Below are positions 15,655-23,768 of a stretch of DNA of 34,888 nt, in pieces. A model generated the notes under the pieces. The model saw only the letters and a list, made by a program, of their open reading frames with translations. It searched no databases and had not been told where the DNA came from. This stretch comes from JAICYJ01 sp038212095 (GTDB taxonomy: Bacteria; Actinomycetota; Thermoleophilia; Gaiellales; JAICJC01), in assembly GCA_038212095.1 (NCBI GenBank), contig JBBQUW010000031.1, positions 1-34,888 of the forward strand, in the 5' to 3' direction. The first letter of the stretch is position 1; every line of letters begins with the position of its first letter. Position numbers and translations under genes: made by a program.

Positions 15655-15699
15655 CGCGTCACCGTAGCGGCCGCCGCCGACGTCATCGGACTCGCCGGG

Positions 15700-16503
15700 T
15701 CAGCCGCGCGGCTGCAGCGAGGGCATGTAGCTCTCCTGCTCCAGCCAGTGGCCGCCGTCGATCGTGAAGTTCATGCCGGTGACGTAGGAGCCGAACGGCG
15801 AGCACAGCGCCGTCGTCCACCAGGCGATCTCCTCGACCGTCGCCAGCCGGCCGGTAGGCACGCTTCGCTCGACCCGCGCCCGGTCGTCGGCCCCCGGCCA
15901 CAGCGCCTGGCCGGCGCCCTCGGTGTCGGTCGGCCCGGGGCAGATCGTGTTCAGCCGCACGCCGTGTGGCGCCCACTCGACGGCCAGCGTCTTGGTCATC
16001 GCCAGCAGCCCGGCCTTGGCCGCGGCCGAGTGCACCGTCCCCGGCCCACCCGTCCAGGCGTAGCTCGCGATCACGGACAGGATCGCGCCGCCACCCCCCT
16101 GGGCGATCATCTGCCGTCCGGCAGCCCGGGTGCAGAGGAAGCCGCCATCCAGCACGATCGAGACCACCGCCCGCCAGCCGTTGGGCGAGAGGTCCTCGCC
16201 GCGCACCACGAAGTTGCCGGCGGCGTTGTTGATCAGCACGTCCACCCGCCCGAACCGCTGCACGGCCGACGCCACCATCGCCTCGACCTGGTCGGGGTCG
16301 CGGACGTCGGTCGGCTGGGCGGCCGCCACGCCGCCGGCCGCCTCGATCAGCGCCACCGTCTCGTCCAGCGGCTCCGGCCGTCGCCCGGCCACCAGCACCG
16401 AGGCGCCCAGCCGCGCGAACTCCTGGGCCATGGCGCGGCCCATGCCGCTGCCGCCGCCGGTGACAACGGCCACCTTGCCCTCGTAACAGCCGTCAACCAG
16501 CAT
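15700..16503 (-). CDS. SDR oxidoreductase of the 2,4-dienoyl-CoA reductase type
   Basis: 267 aa Rossmann-fold SDR. Cofactor motif TGGGSGMG (15-22), followed by AGRRPE where an Arg pair suggests NADP(H), and NNAAG (92-96). The classical Y-x-x-x-K is absent: the position four before Lys163 is Ser159 (S-A-A-A-K), and a Tyr (Tyr148) lies in SVIASYAWTG. The same S-x-x-x-K with an upstream Tyr is characteristic of mammalian-type 2,4-dienoyl-CoA reductases, as is ICPGPTDTEGA. The likely role is auxiliary beta-oxidation of unsaturated acyl-CoA. The ATG at 16503 overlaps the end of the synthetase gene by 11 nt, so the two are co-translated. Confidence 0.85.
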   Translation of the reverse strand: MLVDGCYEGKVAVVTGGGSGMGRAMAQEFARLGASVLVAGRRPEPLDETVALIEAAGGVAAAQPTDVRDPDQVEAMVASAVQRFGRVDVLINNAAGNFVVRGEDLSPNGWRAVVSIVLDGGFLCTRAAGRQMIAQGGGGAILSVIASYAWTGGPGTVHSAAAKAGLLAMTKTLAVEWAPHGVRLNTICPGPTDTEGAGQALWPGADDRARVERSVPTGRLATVEEIAWWTTALCSPFGSYVTGMNFTIDGGHWLEQESYMPSLQPRG

Positions 16504-18544
16504 TGGCGCCTCCTTCGACGGGGATCACGCGCGCATCCAGACCGAGCGCGCCATCGGGCGTGACCAGCAGTGGGTTGATCTCGATCTCGGCGATGTCCGG
16601 CCGCGCCGCGGCCAGCTCGGACAGCGCCACCAGCGCGGCGGCCGCAGCCTCGAGGCTGACCGGCGTACGGCCGCGAGCGCCCTTGAGCATCGCCGCCGAC
16701 CTCAGCGAGGCCAGCAGCCGCAGCGCGCCGTCGTGGTCGACCGGCGCCAGCGACACCTGCTGGTCGCCGAGCAGCTCGGCGAACACGCCGCCGATGCCGA
16801 CCATCGCCACCGCTCCGAAGCGGGGGTCGCGCCGGCTGCCGATGATCAGCTCGACACCGTCTGCGAGCGGCGCCATCGCCTCGATCGAACACTCCGGCGG
16901 AACCAGGCGCTGCTGCATGTCGCCCCACTCCCAGACCAGTGCCTGCTCGTCTGCGATGCCGACCTTGACGCCGCCCGCGTCCGACTTGTGCAGCAGGCCG
17001 AGCGCCTTCAGCACCACCGGGTAGCCCACCTCGCCGGCGGCCTCCAGCGCCTGCCGCTCGCTCGTCACCCTGCGGGCAGCAACGAACGGGATGCCGGCGC
17101 CGGCCAGCAGCTCACGGGCAGTGAAGTACTCGACCGCTTCCGCATCCTGGTGCCGGTCAGGCTCGCGGGCGGCGGCGTCCGAGGACAGCCCCAGCGCGGC
17201 CAGCGCCGCGGCCGCTGCCTCGATCGTCGCATAGACGGGAACGCCGCCCTCGCGCAGCGCCAGGTTGGGCGCCGCGTCGTGGTACATCGCCTGTGCCACC
17301 AACGGCCTGTGGGTCTCGGCCACGGCCCGTACGATCGCGTGCGCCACGTCGGTCTCCTTGCCGGCGAACTGCTCGGAGTACTGGCTGTAGCCGCCGAAGT
17401 ACCCGGTCATCAGCACGCCGTCCACCTCGCCCGACTCGAGCAGGGTGCGCGCGGTGCGCGCGTAGTTGTCGAAGTCCTGCTCGCCACCGCCGGCCAGGTC
17501 GACCGGATTGCGGGTGGCGGCGGTGTCGGGGAGGCCCGCCTGCAGCTCGGCCGAGAGCCGGTCGGACAGGCGTGGCAGCTGGAGGCCCGCCGCCTCGGCG
17601 ACATCGCACGCGATCGCGCCGTGCCCGCCGCCGTCACTCAGCACGGCGACCCGGACGCCGGCCATCCGCCGCGGCTGCAGCAAGACCTGAGCCAGGTCGA
17701 TCATCTCGGCCGGTGTCGACGCCAGGTGGACGCCGGCGGCGCGGCAAGCTGCGCTGACGACGTCGTGCTGGGAGACCATCGCTCCGGTGTGGGACTTTGC
17801 CGCCCGGCGGCTAGCCTCGCTGCCGCCGACCGTGATCAGGACGACCGGTTTGTCCGCCTCCGCCGCCGCCTGCAGGAAGTCGCGCCCGTCGCGAAAGTCC
17901 TCGGCGTAGATCGCAATCAGCCGGCTGGGCTCGTGCACCGCGTACGACGCCACCAGCTCGGCCAGGTCGAGGTCGGCCTGGTTGCCGATCGAGGCGAAGC
18001 GCGAGAAGCCGAGCCCGTAATTGCGAGAGAGGATGCCGAGCTCGAGCGCCAGGTTGCCGCTCTGGGAGATCAGGCCGATCGATCCGGCGGGAAACTCGTT
18101 CGACGAGAGGCCCAGATCGCTTTCAGCGTCGAACACGCCCAGGCAGTTGGGGCCGAGCAGCATCGCGCCGGCAGCCCGCACCCGCTCCACCAGCGCGAGC
18201 TCCGCCCGCCTGGCCTCGTCCGAGCCCGACTCTCCCAGGCCGGCCGTGATGCCGACCAGCGCGCGCGCCCCCATCGCCAGCGCATCATCCACGGCCTGTT
18301 CAAAGCCGGCCGCCGGCACCGCGATCACCACCAGCTCGGGCGACTCGGGCAGGTCGCCGACCGAGGCGTAGGCGGGCTGGCCCAGCACCTCGCCGCCGTT
18401 TCGGTTCACCAGGTACACGGGGCGGCGGTGGGCGCCACGCAGCGCGCCCCGCGCCAGCCAGTTGCCCCACTTGGCGGCATCATTCGAGGCGCCCAGGATG
18501 GCCACAGAGCGGGGGGCGAACAGCGGCTGGAGGTCGCGGCGCAT
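16493..18544 (-). CDS. NDP-forming acyl-CoA synthetase (acetate--CoA ligase family, fused alpha-beta)
   Basis: 683 aa fusion of both subunits. Residues 1-135 form the CoA-binding domain (FAPRSVAILGASNDAAKWGNW; GPNCLGV at 131-137). The succinyl-CoA-synthetase-like flavodoxin domains follow (LISQSGNLALE; SHTGAM with the likely phospho-relay His252). The C-terminal ATP-grasp domain starts around 475 (VEYFTARELLAGAGIPF) with VLKALGLLHKSDAGGVKVG, ending in EIEINPLLV. It interconverts acyl-CoA plus NDP and phosphate with free acid plus NTP. Acyl specificity is not readable; the SDR and PhyH neighbours point to medium- or branched-chain acids. No SD is evident before the ATG at 18544. Confidence 0.9.
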   Translation of the reverse strand: MRRDLQPLFAPRSVAILGASNDAAKWGNWLARGALRGAHRRPVYLVNRNGGEVLGQPAYASVGDLPESPELVVIAVPAAGFEQAVDDALAMGARALVGITAGLGESGSDEARRAELALVERVRAAGAMLLGPNCLGVFDAESDLGLSSNEFPAGSIGLISQSGNLALELGILSRNYGLGFSRFASIGNQADLDLAELVASYAVHEPSRLIAIYAEDFRDGRDFLQAAAEADKPVVLITVGGSEASRRAAKSHTGAMVSQHDVVSAACRAAGVHLASTPAEMIDLAQVLLQPRRMAGVRVAVLSDGGGHGAIACDVAEAAGLQLPRLSDRLSAELQAGLPDTAATRNPVDLAGGGEQDFDNYARTARTLLESGEVDGVLMTGYFGGYSQYSEQFAGKETDVAHAIVRAVAETHRPLVAQAMYHDAAPNLALREGGVPVYATIEAAAAALAALGLSSDAAAREPDRHQDAEAVEYFTARELLAGAGIPFVAARRVTSERQALEAAGEVGYPVVLKALGLLHKSDAGGVKVGIADEQALVWEWGDMQQRLVPPECSIEAMAPLADGVELIIGSRRDPRFGAVAMVGIGGVFAELLGDQQVSLAPVDHDGALRLLASLRSAAMLKGARGRTPVSLEAAAAALVALSELAAARPDIAEIEINPLLVTPDGALGLDARVIPVEGGANAG

Positions 18545-18573
18545 GAGACGCGCAGTCTGACAGAGCTGGGCCG

Positions 18574-18600
18574 GCGCGCGGCGAACCAGCCGTCGCGCGC
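18574..18600 (-). terminator. GC-rich hairpin downstream of the TetR gene
   Basis: GCGCG-CGGC pairs with GCCG-(T)-CGCGC around a GAACCA loop, a 9-bp stem with one bulged T, in the 62-nt gap between the TetR stop (18607) and the synthetase start (18544). No T-run. Confidence 0.4.
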
Positions 18601-18606
18601 AGCCGT

Positions 18607-19221
18607 TCAGGCGCGGCCGGCGGACAGGTCGCAGCCGGTGGCCACGCGCGCATAGGCCACGATCAGCCGCTCAGCCTCGGCCAGGTCGAGGGTCGGGTTG
18701 CCGGCCAGGATGTGGAGTCCGTAGGCGTCCTCGAGCGCGACGATGTTACGGGCGATGGTGGCGGAGTCGTCGCTGAGCGTGAACTGACCCTGCACCACGC
18801 CGGCCTCCAGGATCACCTGGTACAGCGCCACCTGCCGCTCGAAGAACGAGATCGAGAGCGCCGCGTACAGCGTGCTCTTGCCGACCAGCGCGTCCATCTC
18901 ATACAGGGTGCGGACCGTCTCGTCCTCGGGCCCGGTGGGCAGCCCGCTGCGCACCGCCGCCAGCATCCGCAGGCGGGGGTCGGTGATCTGGTCGAGCGCG
19001 GCGATGCGGCTGTCGCAGAAGCGCTCGCCGGCGTCGCGGTGCACCTCCACCAGCAGCTGGTCGACATCCGGGTAGTAGTAGAGAACAGCACCCGGGGTGA
19101 CACCGGCCTGATCCGCGATGTCCTTCAGGCGCACAGCGTTGGCGCCCCGGGCGATGATCGCCCGGCCGGCGGCCTCGGTCAGCTGCCGCCGGCGTGCGGT
19201 CTGATTCTTCGGCCTCGCCAT
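18607..19221 (-). CDS. TetR family transcriptional regulator
   Basis: 204 aa. N-terminal TetR helix-turn-helix: RRRQLTEAAGRAIIARGANAVRLKDIADQAGVTPGAVLYYYPDVDQLLVEVHRDA (about 10-65), with the conserved G-V-x-x-G-x-x-Y-x-Y-F/Y turn. The ligand domain (70-204) is helical with no further signature. The gene is divergent from the polyamine-type ABC importer, and the 216-bp intergenic region carries palindromes at 19294-19308 and 19404-19417, so it probably represses the importer and perhaps itself. The ATG at 19221 has no clear SD; TACGAA ends 8 nt upstream, compatible with a leaderless start. Confidence 0.88.
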   Translation of the reverse strand: MARPKNQTARRRQLTEAAGRAIIARGANAVRLKDIADQAGVTPGAVLYYYPDVDQLLVEVHRDAGERFCDSRIAALDQITDPRLRMLAAVRSGLPTGPEDETVRTLYEMDALVGKSTLYAALSISFFERQVALYQVILEAGVVQGQFTLSDDSATIARNIVALEDAYGLHILAGNPTLDLAEAERLIVAYARVATGCDLSAGRA

Positions 19222-19293
19222 TGCTCACATTCGTACCGGTCGAGTTCAAGGAATGCAAGCCTTTCCGCATGAAAGCCTTGACGCGGGCGCTGC

Positions 19294-19308
19294 CGATTGA
19301 TTCAATCG
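19294..19308. promoter_or_regulatory. 15-bp palindrome, candidate operator
   Basis: CGATTGA-T-TCAATCG has perfect 7-bp arms around a single central base. It lies 73 nt upstream of the TetR start and 50 nt upstream of the importer -35 box. Confidence 0.45.
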
Positions 19309-19357
19309 CGCCGCAAGGTATCTGCGTCCGGGATCCAAACTCCCATCATCCGCATCC

Positions 19358-19385
19358 TTGACATGGGCAGCGGAGTCGTTACAGT
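19358..19385 (+). promoter_or_regulatory. Promoter of the polyamine-type importer operon
   Basis: Perfect -35 TTGACA (19358-19363), 16-nt spacer, TACAGT (19380-19385; four of six to the -10 consensus). The predicted transcript starts around 19392, just upstream of the palindrome at 19404. Confidence 0.6.
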
Positions 19386-19403
19386 CACACACACACCGCA
19401 GTT

Positions 19404-19417
19404 TGACTGGCTAGTCA
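19404..19417. promoter_or_regulatory. TetR-type operator candidate TGACT-N4-AGTCA
   Basis: Perfect inverted repeat TGACT-GGCT-AGTCA about 12 nt downstream of the predicted transcription start and 20 nt before the binding-protein ATG. TTGACT-N4-AGTCA-like palindromes are a known style of TetR-family operator, and bound repressor here would block the promoter at 19358. Confidence 0.6.
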
Positions 19418-19437
19418 GTCAGGGATGGAGGGAACCG

Positions 19438-20736
19438 ATGCACCCCAAGGAACGGCGCTTCGCCGCCACTCGTCGAGACTTCCTCAAGCGCTCCGGAGGG
19501 GCGGCCTTCGCCCTGTCGGCCGCGGGGCTGCTGGAGGCGTGCAGCAACAGCACCACCGCCGGTCAGCAGAACACCGGCTCGAACGGCCAGCTGGTCGGCC
19601 CCGGCGGACTCCCGCTGGCTCGGCCCGACAGGCCTGCGGTCACCCTGCCACTGTGGGAGGACCCGATTGCGTCCGGCCTCCAGCCCGAGACCGGCGGTGA
19701 CTTCACGGTCTTCAACTACCCGTACTACATCTACGGCAAGCTGCTGAAGGAGTTCGGCCAGAAGTACAACGTGACGGTCAAGGTGACGCCGTTCGACGAC
19801 ATCAACACGGGGGTCGCGCGGCTGGCCGCTGGCACCGTGCAGCCGGACGTGACGGAGATGACGCCCGACAACCTCGACCGCGTCGTCGCCGGCCATCTGA
19901 TCAAGCCGCTCAACCTGGACTACATCCCCAACCTCAAAGCGAACGTGTGGCCATCCCTGGCCGACCCGTTCTACGACAAGGGCTCGCGCTACGGCGTTCC
20001 CTACACGGCGTACTCGACCGGCATCGCCTGGCGCACCGACCGCGTCAAGGAGGACATCGCCAACATGGCCAACCCCTGGGACATCTTCTGGCAGTCCCAG
20101 GCCTACAAGGGCAAGGTCGCGCTGCTGTCGGAGGTACGCGAGACGATCGCCCTGGCGCTGCTCCGCAAGGGCATCACCGACATCAACACCGAGGATCCCA
20201 AGCTGATCGCGCAGGCCGTGAAGGACCTTCAGGAGCTGAACGGCATCTGCAACATCAAGGTCGGCGACCTCCAGTACCAGACGGTGCCGGAGGATAAGGC
20301 GTGGCTGAACCAGGCCTGGTCAGGCGACATGCTGGCCGGCGTCTTCTACTACCTGCCGTCGGGCCAGAAGGGCGTCGAGACGAAGAAGGCGCTGCGGTTC
20401 TATAACCCGCCGATCGGCAAGGGCCCGATCCAGAACGACATGTGGTGTGTGTGCGCCTCGACCAAGAAGCCGGTGCTGGCGCACCTGTTCCTCAACTACA
20501 TGCTGGACAACGGGGTCGCCTACTCCAACTTCGTCAACTTCAACGGCTACCAGCCGCCGCTGACCGAGATCAACCCGGACGACCTGGTGAAGAAGGGGCT
20601 GATCCCTGAGACGCTCGCGAACTCGGTGCTGACCGCCGAGGATCTGGGCCCTCGCTCGCTGCAGGAGATGACCCTCACGACCAAGGGCCAGTCGCTGTGG
20701 CAAGACGGCTACGCGCAGTTCCAGTCGGGCGCCTAG
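19438..20736 (+). CDS. Polyamine-type ABC transporter substrate-binding lipoprotein
   Basis: 432 aa. Start ATG with GGAGG about 7 nt upstream. The N-terminus combines a Tat motif (RRDFLKR, residues 12-18) with a lipobox LLEAC (Cys about 37), so it is a Tat-exported lipoprotein on the outer face of the membrane. The mature part is a PotD/PotF-like type II binding protein: GVPYTAYSTGIAWRTDRV, YKGKVALLSEVRETIALALLRKG, QNDMWCVCASTKKPVLAHLFLNYMLD. It delivers the ligand to the permeases encoded next. Spermidine or putrescine is the family default, but the ligand-site residues cannot be confirmed by eye. Confidence 0.9.
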   Translation: MHPKERRFAATRRDFLKRSGGAAFALSAAGLLEACSNSTTAGQQNTGSNGQLVGPGGLPLARPDRPAVTLPLWEDPIASGLQPETGGDFTVFNYPYYIYGKLLKEFGQKYNVTVKVTPFDDINTGVARLAAGTVQPDVTEMTPDNLDRVVAGHLIKPLNLDYIPNLKANVWPSLADPFYDKGSRYGVPYTAYSTGIAWRTDRVKEDIANMANPWDIFWQSQAYKGKVALLSEVRETIALALLRKGITDINTEDPKLIAQAVKDLQELNGICNIKVGDLQYQTVPEDKAWLNQAWSGDMLAGVFYYLPSGQKGVETKKALRFYNPPIGKGPIQNDMWCVCASTKKPVLAHLFLNYMLDNGVAYSNFVNFNGYQPPLTEINPDDLVKKGLIPETLANSVLTAEDLGPRSLQEMTLTTKGQSLWQDGYAQFQSGA

Positions 20737-20745
20737 GACCGGTAG

Positions 20746-21663
20746 ATGTACCCACGTTGGCTGTGGCCGCTGTTCGCACTTCCGGGCGTCGTGTGGCTGG
20801 TGATCCTGTTCCTGCTGCCGTTCTACGCGGTGGTGGGCGTCGCCTTCGGCAGCGTCGATCCGATCCTGCTGACGGCGGTGCCGGCCTGGAATCCGCTGCA
20901 GTGGAACACGGGCTGGATCTCGCAGGTGCTCAACGAACTGGTGCCGGGCGGCGTGTACTGGACTGTAATGGTGCGCACGACCGAGTACGTCGGCTTCTCC
21001 CTGGCCGGCTGCATGCTGATCGGCTACCCGGTCGCGTACTACATCGCTCGGCACGCCTCCCGCACCAAGAGCCTGCTCCTGATCCTGCTGATCCTGCCGT
21101 TCTGGATCAGCTACCTGATGCGGATGCTGGCCTGGGTGAACCTGCTGGCGCCGGACGGCTACGGCACCCGCTTTCTCAGCTCCACCCACGTCAGCGACGC
21201 CCTGCAACGCCTGCACGTGATCAACGATCCCAACAACTATCTCGGCGGCCAGGGCTTCACCGTCATCCTGGCCCTGATCTATGGCTACATCCCCTACTTC
21301 ATCCTGCCGCTGTACGCATCGCTCGACCGCATTGACCGTTCGCACCTCGAGGCCGCGCGCGATCTTGGTGCGAGCCCGTTCCGGGCCTTCCTGCACGTCA
21401 CGCTGCCGCTGTCAAAGACCGGCCTGCTGGGCGGAGCGGTGCTGATCGTGCTGCCGATGTTCGGTGACTACTACACACCCAACATCGTCTCCGGCGCACC
21501 CACCACCTCGATGATCGGAAACCAGATCGACCTCTACTTCCACGGCGGGCCGCAACCGACGATCGGGGCCGCCATCACGATCCTGCTCTCCGCCTTCCTG
21601 GTCGTGCTGATGGGCTACTACATGTGGACGATCCACCGCGCGTCGCGGGACATCCCGACATGA
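20746..21663 (+). CDS. ABC transporter permease, PotB-like
   Basis: 305 aa with six membrane segments. The EAA motif that contacts the ATPase is HLEAARDLGASPFRAFLHVTLPLSKTGLLGG (about 203-233), and TTEYVGFSLAGCMLIGYPVAYYIAR is the usual PotB-type segment. First of two permeases of the importer; it forms the membrane channel with the next gene product. The ATG lies 9 nt after the binding-protein stop. Confidence 0.9.
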   Translation: MYPRWLWPLFALPGVVWLVILFLLPFYAVVGVAFGSVDPILLTAVPAWNPLQWNTGWISQVLNELVPGGVYWTVMVRTTEYVGFSLAGCMLIGYPVAYYIARHASRTKSLLLILLILPFWISYLMRMLAWVNLLAPDGYGTRFLSSTHVSDALQRLHVINDPNNYLGGQGFTVILALIYGYIPYFILPLYASLDRIDRSHLEAARDLGASPFRAFLHVTLPLSKTGLLGGAVLIVLPMFGDYYTPNIVSGAPTTSMIGNQIDLYFHGGPQPTIGAAITILLSAFLVVLMGYYMWTIHRASRDIPT

Positions 21664-22598
21664 GCCGGCCGGCCGAACTGCCGCGCCGGGCCGGCGGCGG
21701 GTTCTCGTTGTGGCAGCGCGCGTTCGGTTGGGCGACCAACCCCTGGGGACGACCGCGCTTCCTGGCGCTGGTCACGTGGGGCTACATGGCGTGGGCGATC
21801 CTGCCGGTGCTGGTGGCGATCCAGTTCTCGTTCAACGACAGCCGCTCGCTGAGCTCGTGGCACAGCTTCACCACCAAGTGGTACACCAGCAGCGACCCGG
21901 CGATCGAGTCGGTGCTGCACAGCGCCTCGCTCCGCGGCGCTCTCGACCAGAGCCTCAAGCTGGCGGTGCTGGACGTGGTGATCGCGACCCCGATCGGGGT
22001 GCTGCTCGCGATCGGCCTGGCACGCTGGCGCGGCCGCGGCTCGGGCCCGTCCAACTTCCTGATGCTGTTTCCGCTGGTCACGCCCGAGATCGTCTCGGGT
22101 GTGGCGCTGCTGCTGCTGTTCACCAAGATGTTGACCTTCATCCATACCGGCACCACCGCCCAGCTGCTCGGCCACGTCACGTTCTCGATCAGCTATGTGG
22201 TGGTGATCGTTCGCGGCCGCCTGTTCTCGATCGGACGGCAGTACGAGGAGGCGGCCGCCGACCTCGGCGCCTCCCCGTCGGTCGCGCTGCTGAGGGTGCT
22301 GTTTCCGCTGCTGCTGCCGGCGATCGTGGCCAGCGCGGCGATCGTGTTCGCGATCTCGATCGACGACTTCGTCATCAGCCAGTGGCTCTCCAACGGCGCC
22401 AACACCTCGACCGTGCCGATGCTGATCTACGATGCCACCCGCTCGACGCCGCTGCCGTCCACCGACGGCATCGCCACGGTGATCATGCTGATTACGCTGG
22501 CCTCGGTCGTGGCCGGAGTGATGGTGTACCGCTTCTTCACCCGCGGCGAGGGCGGCACCTCATCGGCGATCGACGATGTCGCTGGATTCGGAATCTGA
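21660..22598 (+). CDS. ABC transporter permease, PotC-like
   Basis: 312 aa with six membrane segments. The EAA motif is YEEAAADLGASPSVALLRVLFPLLLPAIVASA, and the C-terminal ISIDDFVISQWLSNGANTSTVPMLIYDATR is the signature region of PotC proteins. The ATG at 21660 overlaps the PotB stop as ATGA, so translation is coupled. The 25-residue N-terminal extension (Pro/Arg/Gly-rich) before the first membrane segment is longer than in E. coli PotC. Confidence 0.9.
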   Translation: MSRPAELPRRAGGGFSLWQRAFGWATNPWGRPRFLALVTWGYMAWAILPVLVAIQFSFNDSRSLSSWHSFTTKWYTSSDPAIESVLHSASLRGALDQSLKLAVLDVVIATPIGVLLAIGLARWRGRGSGPSNFLMLFPLVTPEIVSGVALLLLFTKMLTFIHTGTTAQLLGHVTFSISYVVVIVRGRLFSIGRQYEEAAADLGASPSVALLRVLFPLLLPAIVASAAIVFAISIDDFVISQWLSNGANTSTVPMLIYDATRSTPLPSTDGIATVIMLITLASVVAGVMVYRFFTRGEGGTSSAIDDVAGFGI

Positions 22599-22643
22599 CC
22601 CAACGATGGGGTACCCTTATCGCCCCAACGCCGAGAGGAGCGG

Positions 22644-23768
22644 GTGACCGTGGCCGGTGGTGAAGTGAAGGTGATCGATCTCGTCAAGCAATTTGGCGAT
22701 GTGACCGCGGTGGACGGCATCAATCTCGAGATGCCGGGTGGCGAGTTCTTCTCGATGCTGGGGCCGTCGGGCTGCGGCAAGACGACCACCCTGCGGATGA
22801 TCGCAGGCTTCGAGCAGCCGACCAGCGGCCAGATCCTGCTGGACGGCGAGGACATGGCCTTCACGCCGCCGCACAAGCGCAACGTCAACACGGTGTTCCA
22901 GAGCTACGCCCTGTTCCCGCACCTGAGCGTGCAGGACAACGTGGCGTTTGGCCTGCGCCGCCAGAAGCGGCCGAAGAACGAGATCCGCCAGCGGGTCTCC
23001 GAGGCGCTCGAACTGGTGCAGCTGACAGGCTACGAGAAGCGCAAGCCGGCGCAGATGTCCGGCGGCCAGCAGCAGCGCGTCGCACTCGCGCGGGCGCTGG
23101 TGCTGAAGCCGGCCGTGCTGCTGCTGGACGAGCCGCTGGGCGCCCTCGACGCGAAGCTGCGAAAGGCGCTCCAGATCGAGCTCAAGGCGCTCCAGCAGCA
23201 GGTCGGCATCACCTTCGTCTACGTCACGCACGATCAGGAGGAGGCGCTGACGATGAGCGACCGGATCGCGGTGATGAACGACGGCCGGGTCGAGCAGGTG
23301 GCGCCACCGCACGAGGTGTACGAGGAGCCCTCGACCACGTTCGTGGCCGACTTCCTGGGCGTCTCCAACCTGATGAGCGTCACCGCCCACGGAAACTCGG
23401 ATGGCCGCTGCCGCGTCTCGCTGGGCGACTTCGAGCTGTACGCCGCCCGCGGTGAGACGCACACCACCGGCGAGACGCGGATCGTGATCCGACCGGAACG
23501 CGTGCGGCTCGAGCCGCACGACTCGAGCGGTGAGAACAGCGTCCCCGGCATGGTGCAGCGCGTCGTCTACCTGGGCAACTCAAACCAGGTGATCGTGGGC
23601 TTGGCCAACGGCGACCGGCTGCAGGCGCTGGTGCAGAACACCGGCGACGAGCTGGCCTACAAGCAGGGCGACGCGGTGCGCGTGCAGCTGCCGGCCGATG
23701 CGCTGCGCGTGCTGACCGACACCGGCACCGCCCCAATCGACGAGGACGCCGTCGCGGCGGCTGTCTAG
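22644..23768 (+). CDS. Polyamine-type ABC transporter ATPase, PotA-like
   Basis: 374 aa. Walker A GPSGCGKTT (40-48), Q-loop VFQSYALFPHL, signature MSGGQQQ (138-143), Walker B VLLLDEP (158-164), D-loop GALD, H-loop His196 (THDQEE). The C-terminal region from about 235 is a TOBE/MOP-type domain (RVSLGDFELYA, TRIVIRPERVRLEP, VQRVVYLGNSNQVIVGL). It energises the PotBC channel. GTG start with GAGAGGAG upstream. Fourth gene of the operon; its TAG stop interlocks with the stop of the convergent acyl-CoA dehydrogenase gene. Confidence 0.93.
   Translation: MTVAGGEVKVIDLVKQFGDVTAVDGINLEMPGGEFFSMLGPSGCGKTTTLRMIAGFEQPTSGQILLDGEDMAFTPPHKRNVNTVFQSYALFPHLSVQDNVAFGLRRQKRPKNEIRQRVSEALELVQLTGYEKRKPAQMSGGQQQRVALARALVLKPAVLLLDEPLGALDAKLRKALQIELKALQQQVGITFVYVTHDQEEALTMSDRIAVMNDGRVEQVAPPHEVYEEPSTTFVADFLGVSNLMSVTAHGNSDGRCRVSLGDFELYAARGETHTTGETRIVIRPERVRLEPHDSSGENSVPGMVQRVVYLGNSNQVIVGLANGDRLQALVQNTGDELAYKQGDAVRVQLPADALRVLTDTGTAPIDEDAVAAAV

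Noticed and set aside
14152..16563. 803-aa plus-strand open frame, and 16733-18655 (640 aa)
   Set aside because: Both lie antisense to genes with clear families (PhyH, SDR, acyl-CoA synthetase). Their Arg/His/Gln-rich composition is that of a GC-rich shadow frame.
22599..22643. GGGTACCC palindrome between the PotC and PotA genes as terminator or promoter
   Set aside because: Too short to form a stable hairpin, no T-run, and no -35 at a proper spacing; treated as a normal intercistronic gap.
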